A stretch of 64,000 bases of DNA from Petaurus breviceps papuanus (GCA_028583685.1 JAMXIF010000058.1:11323890-11387889); one strand, 5' to 3'; numbered from the stretch's first letter, positions 48,470-60,536 are shown. Notes: a model not told the origin generated them from the sequence alone. Numbers and translations are program-made.

Positions 48470-51400
48470 CTACAGACACAGGAGAGGTATAATTAGTAAA
48501 ACCACCATGCCACCAGCCTCAGCCCATTAAGCACCCTAATCCAGGGATGAGGAACCTAGGCCTTGAGGTCACAAGTAAGAGCCATACTTGAGGACCTAGC
48601 AGGCTACATGCAGCCTCAAGGCCCCAGGTTCCCCATCCCTGCCCTTCACCATCACTACAACAGATGGAATCTGTCAGCCAATCCAGGACCTTTCCTTTCC
48701 TTGACTTGAAATCAGACCCTCAGGACTACTCCCCAGTCAAACAAGCAAGCAAACATTGATTAACTACCATGTACCAGGCACTTTGCAAAGCCATAGAAAT
48801 AACAAAACCAAAAATGAAGCCTTGCTTCCCCATGTTCTATCTTTCCCTGTGGCCCACTGTCTACTCCTCAAACCTCTTTTCTCCCTTGTTCCCAACCCTT
48901 TGTCCCTGAGATCACATTCAAACTCATCACCCCAGATTTTCAGTCTTGTTCCTGCCCATTGTGACCTCCATGAAACCCAAGATGTTTCAGACAGATGAGA
49001 CTTTTGAGGATCATAGAAGGATCGTAGCTCTAAAGCAGAAAGGTACTCACTTCATAGATATGGAATGAGGATACCCAAGGAAGTTAAATTAGTGGTGTCA
49101 AATTCAAACAGAAACAGGAGCCATTAAACTATACATAAAAATCTCTGTGAACCATATACCTTATATTAAAATTTTCAATGTTCTATTGCATTTTTATTTA
49201 TTTTATTAAATATTTCATTTACATGGACATGACATTTACATTACATTAAAATTTTTAATTATTTTTTAATCTGGTTAGGCCTGAACTCAGGAGCATCATG
49301 GGTAAATCACTCCCCCAAGGTTTCCAAGATTGTAATGGTCAGAAGCAGGATTTGAATCCATATCCTCTAACTTTAGAGTGGTTCTTAATCCAATCCTTCC
49401 CACCTCCTCCCAATTTTACAGCTCAAGAAACTAAACTGACTACTAGAAAGTTTGGGGGGTGGGGGAGGATATAAGAGAGAACAGATTGGGGGGAGGGGTA
49501 TTCAGTAGGCTCACTATTTGGGGTAGGGGTAGGGGAAAGACAGGGAGAAAATTTGTAACTCAAAATCTTGTGGAAATGAATGTTGGAAACTAAAAATAAA
49601 TTTAAAAAAAGGAACTAAACTGAGTTCTGGGGCCCAGACCAGACTTGTCCAAGCTTAAACAACTAGTTAGAGGCAGAGCTGGGATTAGAACCCAAGTCTC
49701 CTAGGCTCTCCCAGCCTAGAAGAATATTCTTTCATAATGGTTTTTTTTTTCTTTTTTTGAGGAAATTTTTATATCTCATACCCAGGGTCACATAGCTAGT
49801 AAGTGTTTAAGACTGGATTTGAACTCTTCCCCACCCTTCCCTCTAATGTCCTTATCTCCTCTGGGAAGCTTCCTCATCTCCCCACCCCTCCCCCTTGCTT
49901 GCCATTCCCCTTAAGCCTGGGATTGATAGATGTTCCCCTTACCCAGGATGTTCTGATAACAACAGCACAACCTCCTCATCCTCATTCATTGCCCGCTGAA
50001 CTGCCAACCATCTAAGGGTCTTACCAGGTCTTCCTGGCAACCACTATGAAGGTCTTGGAAAGTCTGCCCCGCTGTCCTCTTCAGGGCAGGCTAATGGAAC
50101 CAGAACCACTTTACTGAGGAGGATAGACCCTGAGTTTTCCAAGGGGGATAACTGGGGAGGGGGTAATGGGAAGGAATAAGAGTCTGAGTTCCTAATCTCT
50201 TCTAACTTGACAAACTTTCTCCCTCAGCACCCAGCTTGTGTTCCCAGAATTCCAGGTCCCAAATTCTTGGGAGGTGAGGATAAGGAAGGGAATGAGCATT
50301 TATATGGAATTTATATTTATATAGAACCAGGAATACCTAGGTTGGAGGCCAGCCTCTGACCCACACTGGTTGTGTGACTATGTGCTTGGGGCAGTTATCT
50401 TAGAGAAGATACCTATACCAATGAAATCCCAGGTTCAGGAGGAAGTAGAGATGCTTTGTGGTTGAGGAGCTCTAGAAATAGATTCTTGCAATTCAACAAC
50501 TGGTGAGGGGTCAGCAGGGGGCACTGGAACCTTTGACCACCCGTCACCCCAGCAGTACCATGGTCAAAAAAGATGAGACGGGGACACTCTGAGAAGGGAG
50601 GGGGGATGGTGTGGGATAGACAGGAAACAACTGTGAATAGGAAAGGGGAGGGGTACCATGGCCACCAGACTCATGACGCCAAGGGCCTGGCCATTGGACA
50701 ACCCAAGAAAAGCCCCAAGAATACACCCAAGGCAGCTCTAGGAGGAGCTCTTGGGATACATCCAGTCTCAGGGGTGCTCAGGAAAAGGAAAGGAAAAAAT
50801 CAGGAATCTGAGAAAGAACCTGGAGAATGAAGAAGGGGGAAAAATTGGAGAGGTGGGAAGGGGTAAGAGCTAGAAAAGTCAGGAGGAAGATGTTAGGGTA
50901 GGTGGCAAATGAGAGAGCTGAACAGGTGGGGAGGAGAGAGGAATTGAGGGGTCAGGAGAGGTGAGAGCTGGAAAGATCAGAAGAGCAAATACACATAACT
51001 CAATCCCAGCTGCACGATGGAAGCTGAGTCCTCTGGGATCACTTTAATCCCATTTCCTAAATCACTCCCCCTTTCTAACTGACTCCCACCCTCTGCCATG
51101 TATATGTCATGGCTTAAATCTATAAAATGTCTAATATTCGTCACCCATCAGCAAAATCAGTAGCTTGTGTCTTTACTGATCCTTCTTGTGTTTTATGAAG
51201 GCTGCTTTTTAAAAAAAGGTTTTCAGCACCTCAGAAAGGTGCAGGAGGCAGAAGAATGAACACTGAACTGGGAGTCAAGAGGGTCTGTCATTTACTCCCT
51301 ATAAGACTTTGGGAAAGTCACTAAACCTCAGTCTCCTCATTTATAAAATGAGAGGGCTGGTCCCTCATCAGGGGAGAGGGGGCCCCCTGGAGTATTTATT

Positions 51401-54400
51401 TAGGAACTCCCACATTTGAGAAGAGAGATTCTCAAAGTCTACCTCTTTCTTCCTCAGTTGCTGAACTACTGTATGGGTACAAATTCTTATTTACTTGCAA
51501 AAAAAAAAAAAAGCAAACCTCAGGGAAAGGGAAGGAGGGAGGCATGGAACTAAGCTTTTTCATCTTAATTTAATACTTGGGGGCGGCCAGGTAGCACAGC
51601 GAGTAAGAGCACCAGCTCCAGTGTTGAGAAGACCTGGAGATCAAATCCCGGGCTCAGACACTTAGCACCCACCCAGAAACACCTGGCCGTGTAACCTTGC
51701 GCAAGTTACTTAACCCCAATTGCTTAGGGGCGACCAGGTGGCTCATCGAGTAAGAGCACCGGCTCCAGTGTGGGGATGACCTGGATCAAATCTGGGCTCA
51801 GATACTCAGCACCACACCCAGAAATAACTGGCTGTGTAACCTTGAGCAAGTTACTTAACCCCGATTGCTTTAAAAAAAAAATTTAATACTTGACAGAAAA
51901 TTAGTAACTATAAACTCAAGATATTCAATTTTTTAAATTTACATGATTGTAGTTACAATGACATGACAAAAATTCTCTGCCCCATACTGTTGTTTGCTCA
52001 TAAGTTCTCAAAATTTCAAATATGTCACTTAAACACTGAAATTTATTTTGTATCTTTGTCTAGTTCTTTAAGGATTTATCTGCTTCTTCTTATAAAGAAC
52101 TGTGTTTTGCCTTCTATTGTATGCAACACTGCAAAAAACAATAATAAAATTGATAGGCATAAAAAAATGGCCTCAGGTGGCTAGGTGGCGCTGTGAATAG
52201 AGCACTAGCCCTGGAATCAGGAGGACCTGGGTTCGGATCCCAGCCTCAGACACCTAACACAAAAAAATAGCCGTGTGACCTTGGGCAAGTCACTTAACCC
52301 CAATTGCCCTCCAAAAAGAAAAAAAAATGGCCTCCAAGCTTCCTCCAAGTTCTAAAGCTACGATCTCATTATTCTAATTAACATCAAGAATAAGTGTGAA
52401 CACTGTACATGACTTTACTGAATTCAACAAATACCATTTGGATGTACTTAGTCTCTAATGAAGGCACAGGTGCCTGGTGATTGAATAAACCATTACCTGA
52501 AGTACCTAAAGGACAACAGACAAAGAACTTAGTTTCTTAAACTGAAAAAAAAAGATTGGACTAGGTAACCTTCAAGGTCTCATCTTGCTCTAAAGCTATT
52601 ATCCTAATTAGCATAATGAATAAACATGAACACAAAGCTTCACTTTACTGAGTCCAACAATTTGGATATGCTAACAGTCCTTAATGGAGATCTCAGCTAT
52701 CTAGTGAATAAATGAGTCATTAGGTTGAATACATGGCACATAGTAGGAAACTTTTTGATTGATTGCCTGAGAACTGAGGGCAAGGTGAAGGACAACTGAG
52801 ACACAGCCTATTATGGTTTCCTCTTCTGTAAAATGAAGGGACCATAGATTTAGGGCTAGAAGAAATCTTAGAATTATAAAAATGGCCTCTGAAATTCCTT
52901 ACAGTTTGGGATCGATCATCTTACGATCCTAGTTTATTGATCAGTAAGGTATATTAATTGGTTATTAGATATTAGCTAGAGCAAATATTCTCTGTCTCTC
53001 TGTATATCTCTGTCTCTCTGTCTCTGTTTCTCTTTCTTCCAGCCCCCCTCCCCATTCTTCAGTTTCTTCTCGCCTTTCTGTCCAATCCAGTCCTTCTATA
53101 AAGCTTTCTCTTGGACACCATTTCCAGTCTACCTTGTAGCATCCTTAGTAATAGCTCAAACACCTGATAATTACTCACATTTTTATTAGATTTTAAAATT
53201 TACAAAGCACTTCCCCCCACCCCAACAACACTGAAAAGTAAGTCATAAGGAAACTGTAGAGAGGAACAGGAAGGAAACCCTAAAACCCTGCTCTTTTCCT
53301 TCTTTTTCCTTTCCTTTCTTTCCCCTGCTTCCATCTGTTGGGTAATCTTGTTTTCCTGATCCTGAGGGCATGGTCATGCAGCTAGACAGGAACTAACCCT
53401 TTCCCTGGAATGGAACATCGAGCAATCCAAAAAGCCCACCCAGGTTGGAAAGACCCCAGAAGAAATAGAATGAACCCATTCTTCCCTCTCATCATCAACA
53501 TCTCCAGAATGTAGGAAACCAGGCCATTAGCTAACTAAAAGCTCTGGGTCCTGCCCTGTACCCCCTAATATTACTCCCCCCCTCTTCTCTCCTTTCATTA
53601 TCATAGTCAAATGCATCCTTTCAAACCAACCCACCAGCCATTACCACCAACAGCAGCCTTCTTTATAATGGAGAAAACACCATATTTGGAAGAAGACCCA
53701 ACCCTGAGCCCTGGCTCTGCCTCTTACCAGTTTTTTGATCTTGAATAAATCATTTGACTCATCTGAATCTGTACAATGGGGATAAAAACACTGGCACTTT
53801 CTATTTATTACAAGGAAAGCAAACCTGACAAACCTTAAATTATGTAATACTATTACATTAAAAATTGGTATAGAACCAACTCAGAGGGTTGTTAGGAAGT
53901 TCCAATGATAAAAAAATAATAACTTATATTTACATGGAGTGTAAATGTTAAATGAGTTATCTCATTTAATCCTCCCAATAATCCTGTAAGGCATGTGCTA
54001 CAGGTAGTATTATCCTTATTTTACAGATGAGGAAACTGAGGCTCAGAGAGGTTAGGTGATTTGCCCAAGCTCACACAGTAAGTCCATAACAGTAGTGGCA
54101 TTTGAACCCAAGTCCAAGGCCAGCACAACTCTATCCCCACTAGAGTACTGCCTCAAATGAGATAAAGTGCATGACACTCTTTATGAATCTTAAGTACCAT
54201 ACAAATGGCGGCAGGTACAAGGAGCCAACATCACACCCCAACTCCTTGACATTCCTTCCCCAATACACATTCATAGACAGGGAACCCTGCAGATTCAGAA
54301 GCACTGGGACAGGGACATAGCTCACCAGAGAGGAAGGAGGGAGAAATTATTGCATAAAATTGCCTAAATTATTGCATAAAAGATTCTCCTTTTCAAGCTC

Positions 54401-57400
54401 AACCTCCACAACTGTTCCAGGGCTCCGAATTCAAGTCATCAACATCACTCAACACCCACTCTGTGCGTGGCATTGTGCTAGGTGTTATTGATGTATATGT
54501 TCTCGTGCCTGAACAGTGGGGGTGTTACAAAAGAGAGACAAAACTCGGTTTCTGCTCTCACAGAATAGATGTAACTTTAATGTCAGTCTCTAAAACTTCT
54601 CCTTGGCAGGATTCATTTACCCTTCCTAGGATTCCTCGAAGATTCTGGCCTTCTTCCCCATCCTTCCTGGTAAAGGGAAACAGGGGAGGGGGTGGAGAAG
54701 GGAAGGAAGGCAGCTAGGTAGTACAGTGGTTAGAGCACCAGCCCTCAAGAAGACCTGAGTTCAAATCTGACCTCAGACATTTACTAATTTACTCTGGACA
54801 AGTCACTTAACACTGATTGCCTCAAAACACACACACACACACACACAATGGCCACTGAGCCAAACCAGTTGACCTAGTCAAGACTTACTGACCTCTCCAA
54901 AAGATGCCAACCATCCAGAACCTGTCCCAGGGAAATGGGAAGAGAAGAAACTAGCTCCCCTGTGCCACAAGCAAGGAGGGAAGTCACAGGGAGGAGGAGG
55001 GGAAGGAGAGAGGAATAGGAAGAGGGAGGGGAAAGAGAGAGGAGGAGGAAGAGGGAGGGAAAAGAGAGAGGAGGAGGAAGAGGGAGGGGAAGGAGAGAGG
55101 AGGAGGAGGAGGAAAAGGGAGGGGGGAGGGAGGAGAAGGAGAGGAGTTCTCCAGCTAAACTGAACCAAGCTGCCTCTCACTGTCCAGAGTCATTAGGCCT
55201 GTCTTGGTCAAAGCTGTCACCTGGGCTGACAGGCTGCCAACCAGCATCCTCTCAAGCCATCTCCACCCTAAGGGCCACAGATCCTCCTGGACACCTTCAG
55301 GAGGGGCTCCTCCCTCACACACAGACAGAGCAGGAAGGTATCAGCAGGAGACCAGTCCTGGCTGGCACCTCGTTCTGACTCTGACCAAAGCAGGAAACAT
55401 AAATACCAGGATTAGTTCAGAGCCCACCAAACTCCAACTCCAATTCATTCTTGGGGGGCCATGGAGTGATTGTCACCCTCCTCAGCACTGTACCCAAGAC
55501 AGTTTTAAGAAGTACTCTCAAGGGGCAGTTAGGTGATGCAGTGAATAGACCACTGGCCCTGGAATCAGGAGGACCTGAGTTCAAATGTGTTCTCAGAAAC
55601 TTACTAGCTGTGTGACCCTGGGTAAGTCACTTAACCCTGATTGCTTCCAAAAGGAAAAAATATATATATTCCATACCCATAGTCAGCCCTTCAAAGGAAT
55701 CAAGTGTTGATCTATTTGGAGCTGGTTGTCTTCCTGCCCAGTGCATCCAAGAAAAGGAGCAATCTCTCATCCTTGTTTTGATCAGGGCCCCAAGGCCACC
55801 TCACTACATGCCCTTCACAGTTTATACTTCTGCATAGCAGTAACTTGGAGGGTTCAAGTCCCAGCTAAAATGTTACCTTCTATATATAAGAAGCTTTTTC
55901 CCTACTCCCCTTAACGCCCCGGTTATCTCCAATTAATCTTGTACGTGTCTATTTGACTTGGTCTTATGAAAGTTGTCTCATAAGAGCAGGGACTGTCTTT
56001 TGTCTCTCTGTGCATCCCCAGTGCTTAGCACAAAGCCTGGCCTTTAGGAGACACTTAATGAATTGACTGACTGACTTACTGACCAGGACGTGCAGAACAG
56101 GCCCCAGCTACAATTCATCAACAAATCCTCAAACAGTGAGTGTACACAGGCCTAAGCCCGGGCATGGGACATTCCTACCCTTGAAGCCCACGACTAGGTC
56201 TAGTTTAATTGTGAACCTCCCTCGGAGTGAGAAGGGAAAAGGGAGCCTGGCCTTGCTGAATCTTCTGAAGTTTTCCCCCTGTGCTATGGTACACACTTGT
56301 ATTTGTTTTTGCTCCAAGCCTACATTCTCACGCCTTTCCCCTGAGGGACCAAGCTCTGTCAGCTCCTGACAACGTGTCATGTCAGATCCCCCTACAAAAG
56401 AAGACAGCAGGACAGAGAGGAGAGACGATGGCAGGCCAGTCAGAGTGCGGAGGGAAGAGGGAAGAGGGAAGGGGGATCTCAGGGTCTTTATCTGAGGGAA
56501 GAGGGCTCTCTAGGAACTCTCACAGCTTTAGAACCTACCAAGCATTGTGCCTTGGATGCCTGACAATACATCAAAGAGCTATGATTTTGTTGGCATAGAA
56601 ACCCCTTCCAACCACTGCAGGCCTCAAACTGCTACAATTTAGTAGATAAGTCTAAGAAAGGTGTCTAAATCATAGAGAGGTTAAGTGACTTGCCCAATAT
56701 AATACCCAAGGATGCCACAGTGAGTAGAGTATTGGAGTTGGAGCCAGAAAGATCAGATTTCAAACCTTGCCTCTGGTACTTGGTACCAATGTGACCGTGG
56801 TAATGATCTCAGTCTCAGATTCCTTCCTGTTTTAAATTTGTGATCCCAGGATCTCACAGCTAGACGACTTGAACCCAGGTCTTTCAGTGTCCAAGTCCAG
56901 CTCGCTGATTCATAGGCCTTAAGAATAGTAGCTTCTTAATATATGTTCATTGAATTTGTTGAATCAGCCTGTGTTAGTAGAAAGCAAGAAGAGGGAGGGG
57001 TGCAGCAGCTGTAGAAATAACTAATGTAAGAAATCTTAGTTGGCAGCCCAACTTGTCTTTTTGTATATTTATGTGTCTCATGGTATCAGTCTTAAACTAG
57101 AGTAGATGGGCTGTGGCAGTGCAGAGAGCACCGGGCTTGGAGTCAGGAAGACCCATGTTTCTGAGTTCAAATCTGGCCTCAGACACTTCCTAGCTGTGTG
57201 ACCCTGGGTGAGTCACTTAACCCTGTTTGTCAGTTTCCTCATCTGTAAATTGAGTTGGAAAAGGAAATAACAAACCACCCCATTGTCTTTGCTAAGAAAG
57301 CTGGGGTCACAAAGAGTCAGTAACAAATTACCGAATAACAACCAGTCTGAAAACTATAAACTCCTGGCAGGCAGGAACTGTGTCCATGTAACTTCCTACA

Positions 57401-58904
57401 GCACCCAACACAGCAGCTATGTAAGGAGTAATAAATCCTCCTCCATTAGAATGTAAGCTCCTTGAGGACAGAGATAGTTTTGACCTTTCTTTGTGTCCCC
57501 CAGTTTAGCACAGTGCCTGGAATATAGTATGTACTTAAAAAATTCCTGTTGACTGGACAGCTTGATTTGATGAGGAGGAGAAGAGAGGACAGCAAGCTCT
57601 TACCTGGAGGTTCACTCCCCACTGAATCATTGCTTGGGGGGGAGCCTGGGCCCACAGTGCTACTTGTGAGGTTATCCTCCAAGGGCTCCAGCTGGGAGGA
57701 CAGGGTAGTGCCAAAGAATCCTGCAAAGGGAACGGGAATCCCTGATTAACCAGCCTTTCTCTCTCTCCCATCAACCCTCATGAGTGTGCTTCAAGAGGGC
57801 TCAGGGAGAACCCCCCCAGAGGCCCACAGGATGTGGGATAAGATGTAGGAAGGGTCCCTGGACATCATGTAACCCAACCTCTTCATTTTAGAGGTGAGAA
57901 AACTGGAATAGTGGACTTGATCTAAGTCACACAGAGAACTCAGGCCAGAATAAAGGTGTTTTGACTTGGCTTTCTACCAAAGCCCATCCATGACATGCAC
58001 TTTCTAATCTACCCACTTCCTAAGTAATCAGGTAGGTGGGCTTGAAAGACATATCCACAAGGGAGTTAATGGAGTGAAAGACAGATGCAATGCATGGAAT
58101 AGGGTCAGGACCAGCCATTCAGTAAATAGTCCAAACCCCACTGGTTGAGACAAGCACAACTCATTCCAGAGGAGGTGAACTGAACAATAGTGGTCCTCTC
58201 TCCATGAAGCTGGTGCTAGAGTAGCCCACCAGTGGTTCCCACATCCCGTCTCTGGAGCCCCTGTGACTAGAATGCCAGTACTCACCAAAAGGACCCAGGC
58301 GGCCCGCTATCTCTGCCAGGCTGGCCCGAAGGCTAGGTAGCAAGGGCAACATCTTGTGCCCAAGGGTGGGTGCTGCCCCTGCTCTCAGCGCCACATCAAA
58401 CTTCAGCTCCAATTCACCCTTGTGGGGCCATGGGGTGCTCGGTGGGGGGGCTGTGGCTTGGAAGGCAGTGTCCAGGGATAGTGTGCCCAGGAGAGGAAGC
58501 CCATCTTTGGGACCAGGGTTAGGAGAGGTGGACTGCAAAGGCAGGATGGAGGGACTGGAGACAGCACTGCCCTCCGCAGACCCCCACTCTGGGGAGCTCA
58601 TCGACAATCCAGGAATAGTGTCAGTTCTCAGCCCATCAACCAAGTCATCTGGCCCCTGGTCCAGAACTTGGAGTCGAGGCTGGGTCTCTGTGGCAAGTCC
58701 TCCCCAAGCAGATCCAGGTCCCCGAACGTGAAATTTAAAGTTGAGGCCCAAGTTGAGAGATAGCATGGAGGCCTCACTCTGAGGGCGTGGAGCCAAGGTA
58801 GTGAGAAAAGCACCAGGAACTGGAGAGCCAGGCTGCGGGGTCACAGGAGCACCCAGAAGGGCCCAGCAAATGAGCCCCAGCCCAACCAAGCCCTGCCTGG
58901 CCAT
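46656..58904 (-). CDS. PRRT4: PRRT4, proline-rich transmembrane protein 4
   Basis: PRRT4 is a vertebrate membrane protein related to PRRT3; its function is not established. Coding exons are 58286-58904, 57604-57720 and 46656-48469, joined in phase 1, giving 849 residues (human about 899). Residues 1-25 form a signal peptide (MARQGLVGLGLICWALLGAP). The extracellular part is rich in Pro, Ser and Thr, with the conserved block SEASMLSLNLGLNFKFH. Hydrophobic segments lie at about 317-339, 344-362, 386-405, 415-437, 445-466, 509-531 and 553-573, so about seven passes. The tail holds conserved CTVDFCPPSPIDL and ends LLQEQFLDACRQIDEL, then SVSSETIDL. The Met at 58904 was chosen because it starts the signal peptide and matches human. 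Confidence 0.95.
48542..48641. mobile_element. foldback MITE, probably hAT type
   Basis: The 100-bp block has inverted ends CAGGGATGAGGAACCT and AGGTTCCCCATCCCTG and is nearly palindromic inside (GGCCTTGAGG against CCTCAAGGCC). This matches the plan of short marsupial hAT-derived MITEs. The flanking eight bases (CCCTAATC, CCCTTCAC) agree at only five positions, so the target duplication has decayed. Confidence 0.65.
48650..49440. other. PRRT4 intron 3, 3' part
   Basis: An L2-like stretch at about 48830-48990 and AT-rich unique text; a MIR-like inverse fragment near 49290-49420. No gene. Confidence 0.45.
49445..49610 (+). mobile_element. LINE 3' tail fragment
   Basis: GACAGGGAGAAAATTTGTAA, CTCAAAATCTTGTGGAAATG and an AATAAATTTAAAAAAA end; near-copy of 33640-33720. 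Confidence 0.6.
49738..49830 (-). mobile_element. SINE fragment
   Basis: T tract followed by CAGGGTCACATAGCTAGTAA and GGATTTGAACTC, inverse of a tRNA-derived or MIR-like SINE. Confidence 0.55.
49831..51240. other. PRRT4 intron 3, unique part
   Basis: Moderately GC rich, with purine-rich 50560-50960. I see no gene or repeat I can name. Confidence 0.45.
51245..51360 (+). mobile_element. MIR-type SINE fragment
   Basis: GAACTGGGAGTCAAGAGGGT, GAAAGTCACTAAACCTCAGT, CTCCTCATTTATAAAATGAG follow the MIR order. Confidence 0.6.
51580..51879 (+). mobile_element. dimeric tRNA-derived SINE inserted as one unit
   Basis: Two head-to-tail monomers (about 51580-51726 and 51727-51879) share AGAGCACCRGCTCCAGTGT and CTTAACCCC. 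The first monomer lacks an A tail and runs straight into the second; only the second has one. Identical 13-bp direct repeats AATTTAATACTTG flank the pair (51567-51579, 51880-51892). None stands between the monomers, so the dimer moved in one step. Subfamily marks (CCAGAAATAACTGG, GAGCAAGTTACTTAACC) tie it to the monomer at 6227-6379. Confidence 0.9.
52175..52321 (+). mobile_element. tRNA-derived marsupial SINE with perfect target duplication
   Basis: Reads AGGTGGCTAGGTGGCGCTGT to CCCCAATTGCCCTCC plus A tail. AAAAAATGGCCTC flanks both ends (52162-52174, 52322-52334). Confidence 0.92.
52335..53640. other. PRRT4 intron 3, AT-rich part
   Basis: 52330-52460 and 52555-52700 resemble each other (CATGACTTTACTGAATTCAACAA-like against CTTCACTTTACTGAGTCCAACA), a local duplicated or repeated segment. 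The rest shows nothing beyond a TCTGTCTCTC run at 52990-53035. Confidence 0.45.
53650..53860 (+). mobile_element. MIR-like SINE
   Basis: CCCTGGCTCTGCCTCTTACC, AATAAATCATTTGACTCATC and ATGGGGATAAAAACACTGGC, in MIR order, diverged. Confidence 0.55.
53880..54160 (-). mobile_element. MIR-type SINE
   Basis: Plus strand: ATCTCATTTAATCCTCCCAA, TTTTACAGATGAGGAAACTG, AGGCTCAGAGAGGTTAGGTG, CATTTGAACCCAAGTCCAAG. Nearly the full MIR inverse. Confidence 0.8.
54708..54826 (+). mobile_element. tRNA-derived marsupial SINE
   Basis: GGCAGCTAGGTAGTACAGTG to CACTTAACACTGATTGCCTC, followed by a CA microsatellite grown from the tail (54827-54847). Confidence 0.8.
55017..55146 (+). repeat. pure polypurine tract with about 30-bp repeat units
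   Basis: 130 bases of A and G only. Units with AGAGAGGAGGAGGAAGAGGG recur at about 55035, 55065 and 55095. With one T it extends left to 54988. It is in PRRT4 intron 3; on the transcript it is all pyrimidine. Confidence 0.95.
55523..55660 (+). mobile_element. tRNA-derived marsupial SINE
   Basis: GGGGCAGTTAGGTGATGCAG, GAGGACCTGAGTTCAAATGT, GTAAGTCACTTAACCCTGAT and an A-rich tail ending in a TA run. Confidence 0.85.
55661..57100. other. PRRT4 intron 3, 5' part
   Basis: Contains an L2-type 3' end at about 55760-56080 (AGTGCTTAGCACAAAGCCTG) and a weak forward SINE at 56710-56830. No gene. Confidence 0.45.
57105..57345 (+). mobile_element. MAR1-type CORE-SINE
   Basis: AGCACCGGGCTTGGAGTCAG, CTAGCTGTGTGACCCTGGGT, GTCAGTTTCCTCATCTGTAA and GGGGTCACAAAGAGTCAGTA: full MAR1 order, little diverged. 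Confidence 0.85.
57430..57550 (+). mobile_element. L2-type 3' end
   Basis: AGAATGTAAGCTCCTTGAGG, ACAGTGCCTGGAATATAGTA: the common L2 3' terminus. It ends about 50 nt left of the middle PRRT4 exon. Confidence 0.65.
57604..57720 (-). CDS. PRRT4: PRRT4 middle coding exon
   Basis: It encodes FFGTTLSSQLEPLEDNLTSS and TVGPGSPPSNDSVGSEPP, with one possible N-glycosylation site (NLTS). GPFGFFGTTLS is shared with human across the join. It is 117 nt, TTCCCTTTGCAG acceptor, GTAAGA donor. The human protein is longer here. Confidence 0.93.
57721..58285 (-). other. PRRT4 intron 2
   Basis: Holds a CR1/MIR-like old fragment at about 57840-57970 (CCAACCTCTTCATTTTAGAG). Nothing else. Confidence 0.5.
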
Positions 58905-58972
58905 GGCCCCCACACCGGATACAGGGAGAACACCTCACCTCCAGAGAGAAAAGCACTGTCCTGCTGTCTGGC
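58286..58972 (-). CDS. PRRT4: PRRT4 first coding exon with 68 nt of 5' UTR
   Basis: The acceptor is CCTTTCTTTAG at 58973; the ATG is at 58902-58904. It encodes the signal peptide, SEASMLSLNLGLNFKFHVRG, and LPLLPSLRASLAEIAGRLGP, both well conserved, and ends at a GTGAGT donor in phase 1. Coding part 619 nt. Confidence 0.93.
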
Positions 58973-60052
58973 CTAAAGAAAGGACAGACGCCCCAGTTAA
59001 CCCTGCTTGCCAAGGAAATGCTTCAGCCTCCCTCCCTCCCAGGGACTGACACACGAATAGGGGGTGGAGTGCACTTCTGATTCAATAAAAGGCACTGGGA
59101 GGGCATGAACAAGATTCTGTGGAGAAGGCAAAGGTCTTTGGCCCCTAGAAGGGCAATGATATTCTGGCTCCTCTCTCTCCACAGCAAGCTTAGTGCAGGG
59201 CACATAGTAACCACTTGATAAACGTTTATTGAATGAATGAACCTCTCTCAGTCTCCCAGCTTTTCATGACTCTGGCCTGAATCCCTGGCCCATCCCTTGC
59301 CTCCACAGATCTGGGGCTGTGTGTCTTAAATGCTGCAGTGTGCATCCCTATGGCCCCATCAATTCCCTCCAATGCTTCCTTCTACCCTTTCTTACCCTCA
59401 CCTAAAGCAACCAGTTGCCCTACAAGCCCTGTACTGACCCCCTCTAATTCACATAGGGCACTGGGGGCTTCCAATCATTTCTCTGTCTCACCCCCACCTG
59501 TCCACCTTGAAGGACTAGAATTACTGACCCCAAGCCTGAACATTGGCTCTTTAACCTAGCTGAGCAACTAGGGCATAAAGGAGACAACTGGGACCTGGGG
59601 GAGGGGAGTGAAAGAGGAGAGAGGACCCAGGAGGTGGTTAGGGAATTGGGAGAGAGAATGGGGGAAGGGAGCTCCAGCTTCTAGCAGGAGAAGCCCCTCC
59701 CAGCATAGGAAGTCCACTCCTGGCTCTGATTCCAGCTCTGTCCTGCTACCTTCTCTACTTGCTCCCCAACCCAACTCCCCTCTTGGGAATTTTCTGTTCC
59801 TTTCCCTTCAGGGATTTGGGGGAGGGAGGTTGAGGGGGGGAGGTGGATTTTCTATTTCAGAGCTAAGAAAAGCCCCAAGCTCCTGGATCCCCAGGGAAGA
59901 AAGCCAGGCAGACCCAGACTCTTGACTCCTGCAGCTGATCACAGACACACACCACCACCATGGATGGGATAACCAGCCACATCAGGCTGGGTGGGAGTGG
60001 GGGTTAGGGGGTGGGGCTCGGAAGGCAGGAAGGGAGGGTGAAAGGAATAGGA

Positions 60053-60062
60053 NNNNNNNNNN
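60053..60062. other. assembly gap (10 N)
   Basis: Ten N between a purine run and a C run; the true length is unknown. Confidence 0.99.
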
Positions 60063-60504
60063 CCCCCCCAACTCCTTCACTCAACATGCCCCCACACTAG
60101 TAACACCTATGCCTTCACTCACACCCCCTCACATACACACAACCCACAATCCAGCCCAGTCCTACCAACAAGCACGCGCACACACATGCATATACACTCC
60201 CCCAAGACAAGACCAGGGATGCGCTCATCTACCCCCTTTCCACTCCCACTCAGCCGGATTCCACTGGGTTTCCCCTGGGGTGTCTCATCTGAAAGTACCC
60301 TCTCAGAAGGGGAGGAAACAGACCTTCCTTGGTCCAGCCCAGCTTGAAAAAGGCTAGAAAGGTTGAGCCCCTTCTCCCCCGCCACCCGCTCCACCTCCCC
60401 GCCCGCCTTGGCTACCCTCATCTTCGGTAATGAAAGGAAGAAGGAGGTAATGAATGGGGAGGAAAGACTGCCGGAGGGTCTGCCCTTGAGACATCTCCCT
60501 ACAC

Positions 60505-60505
<1 letters not shown>

Positions 60506-60536
<31 letters not shown>

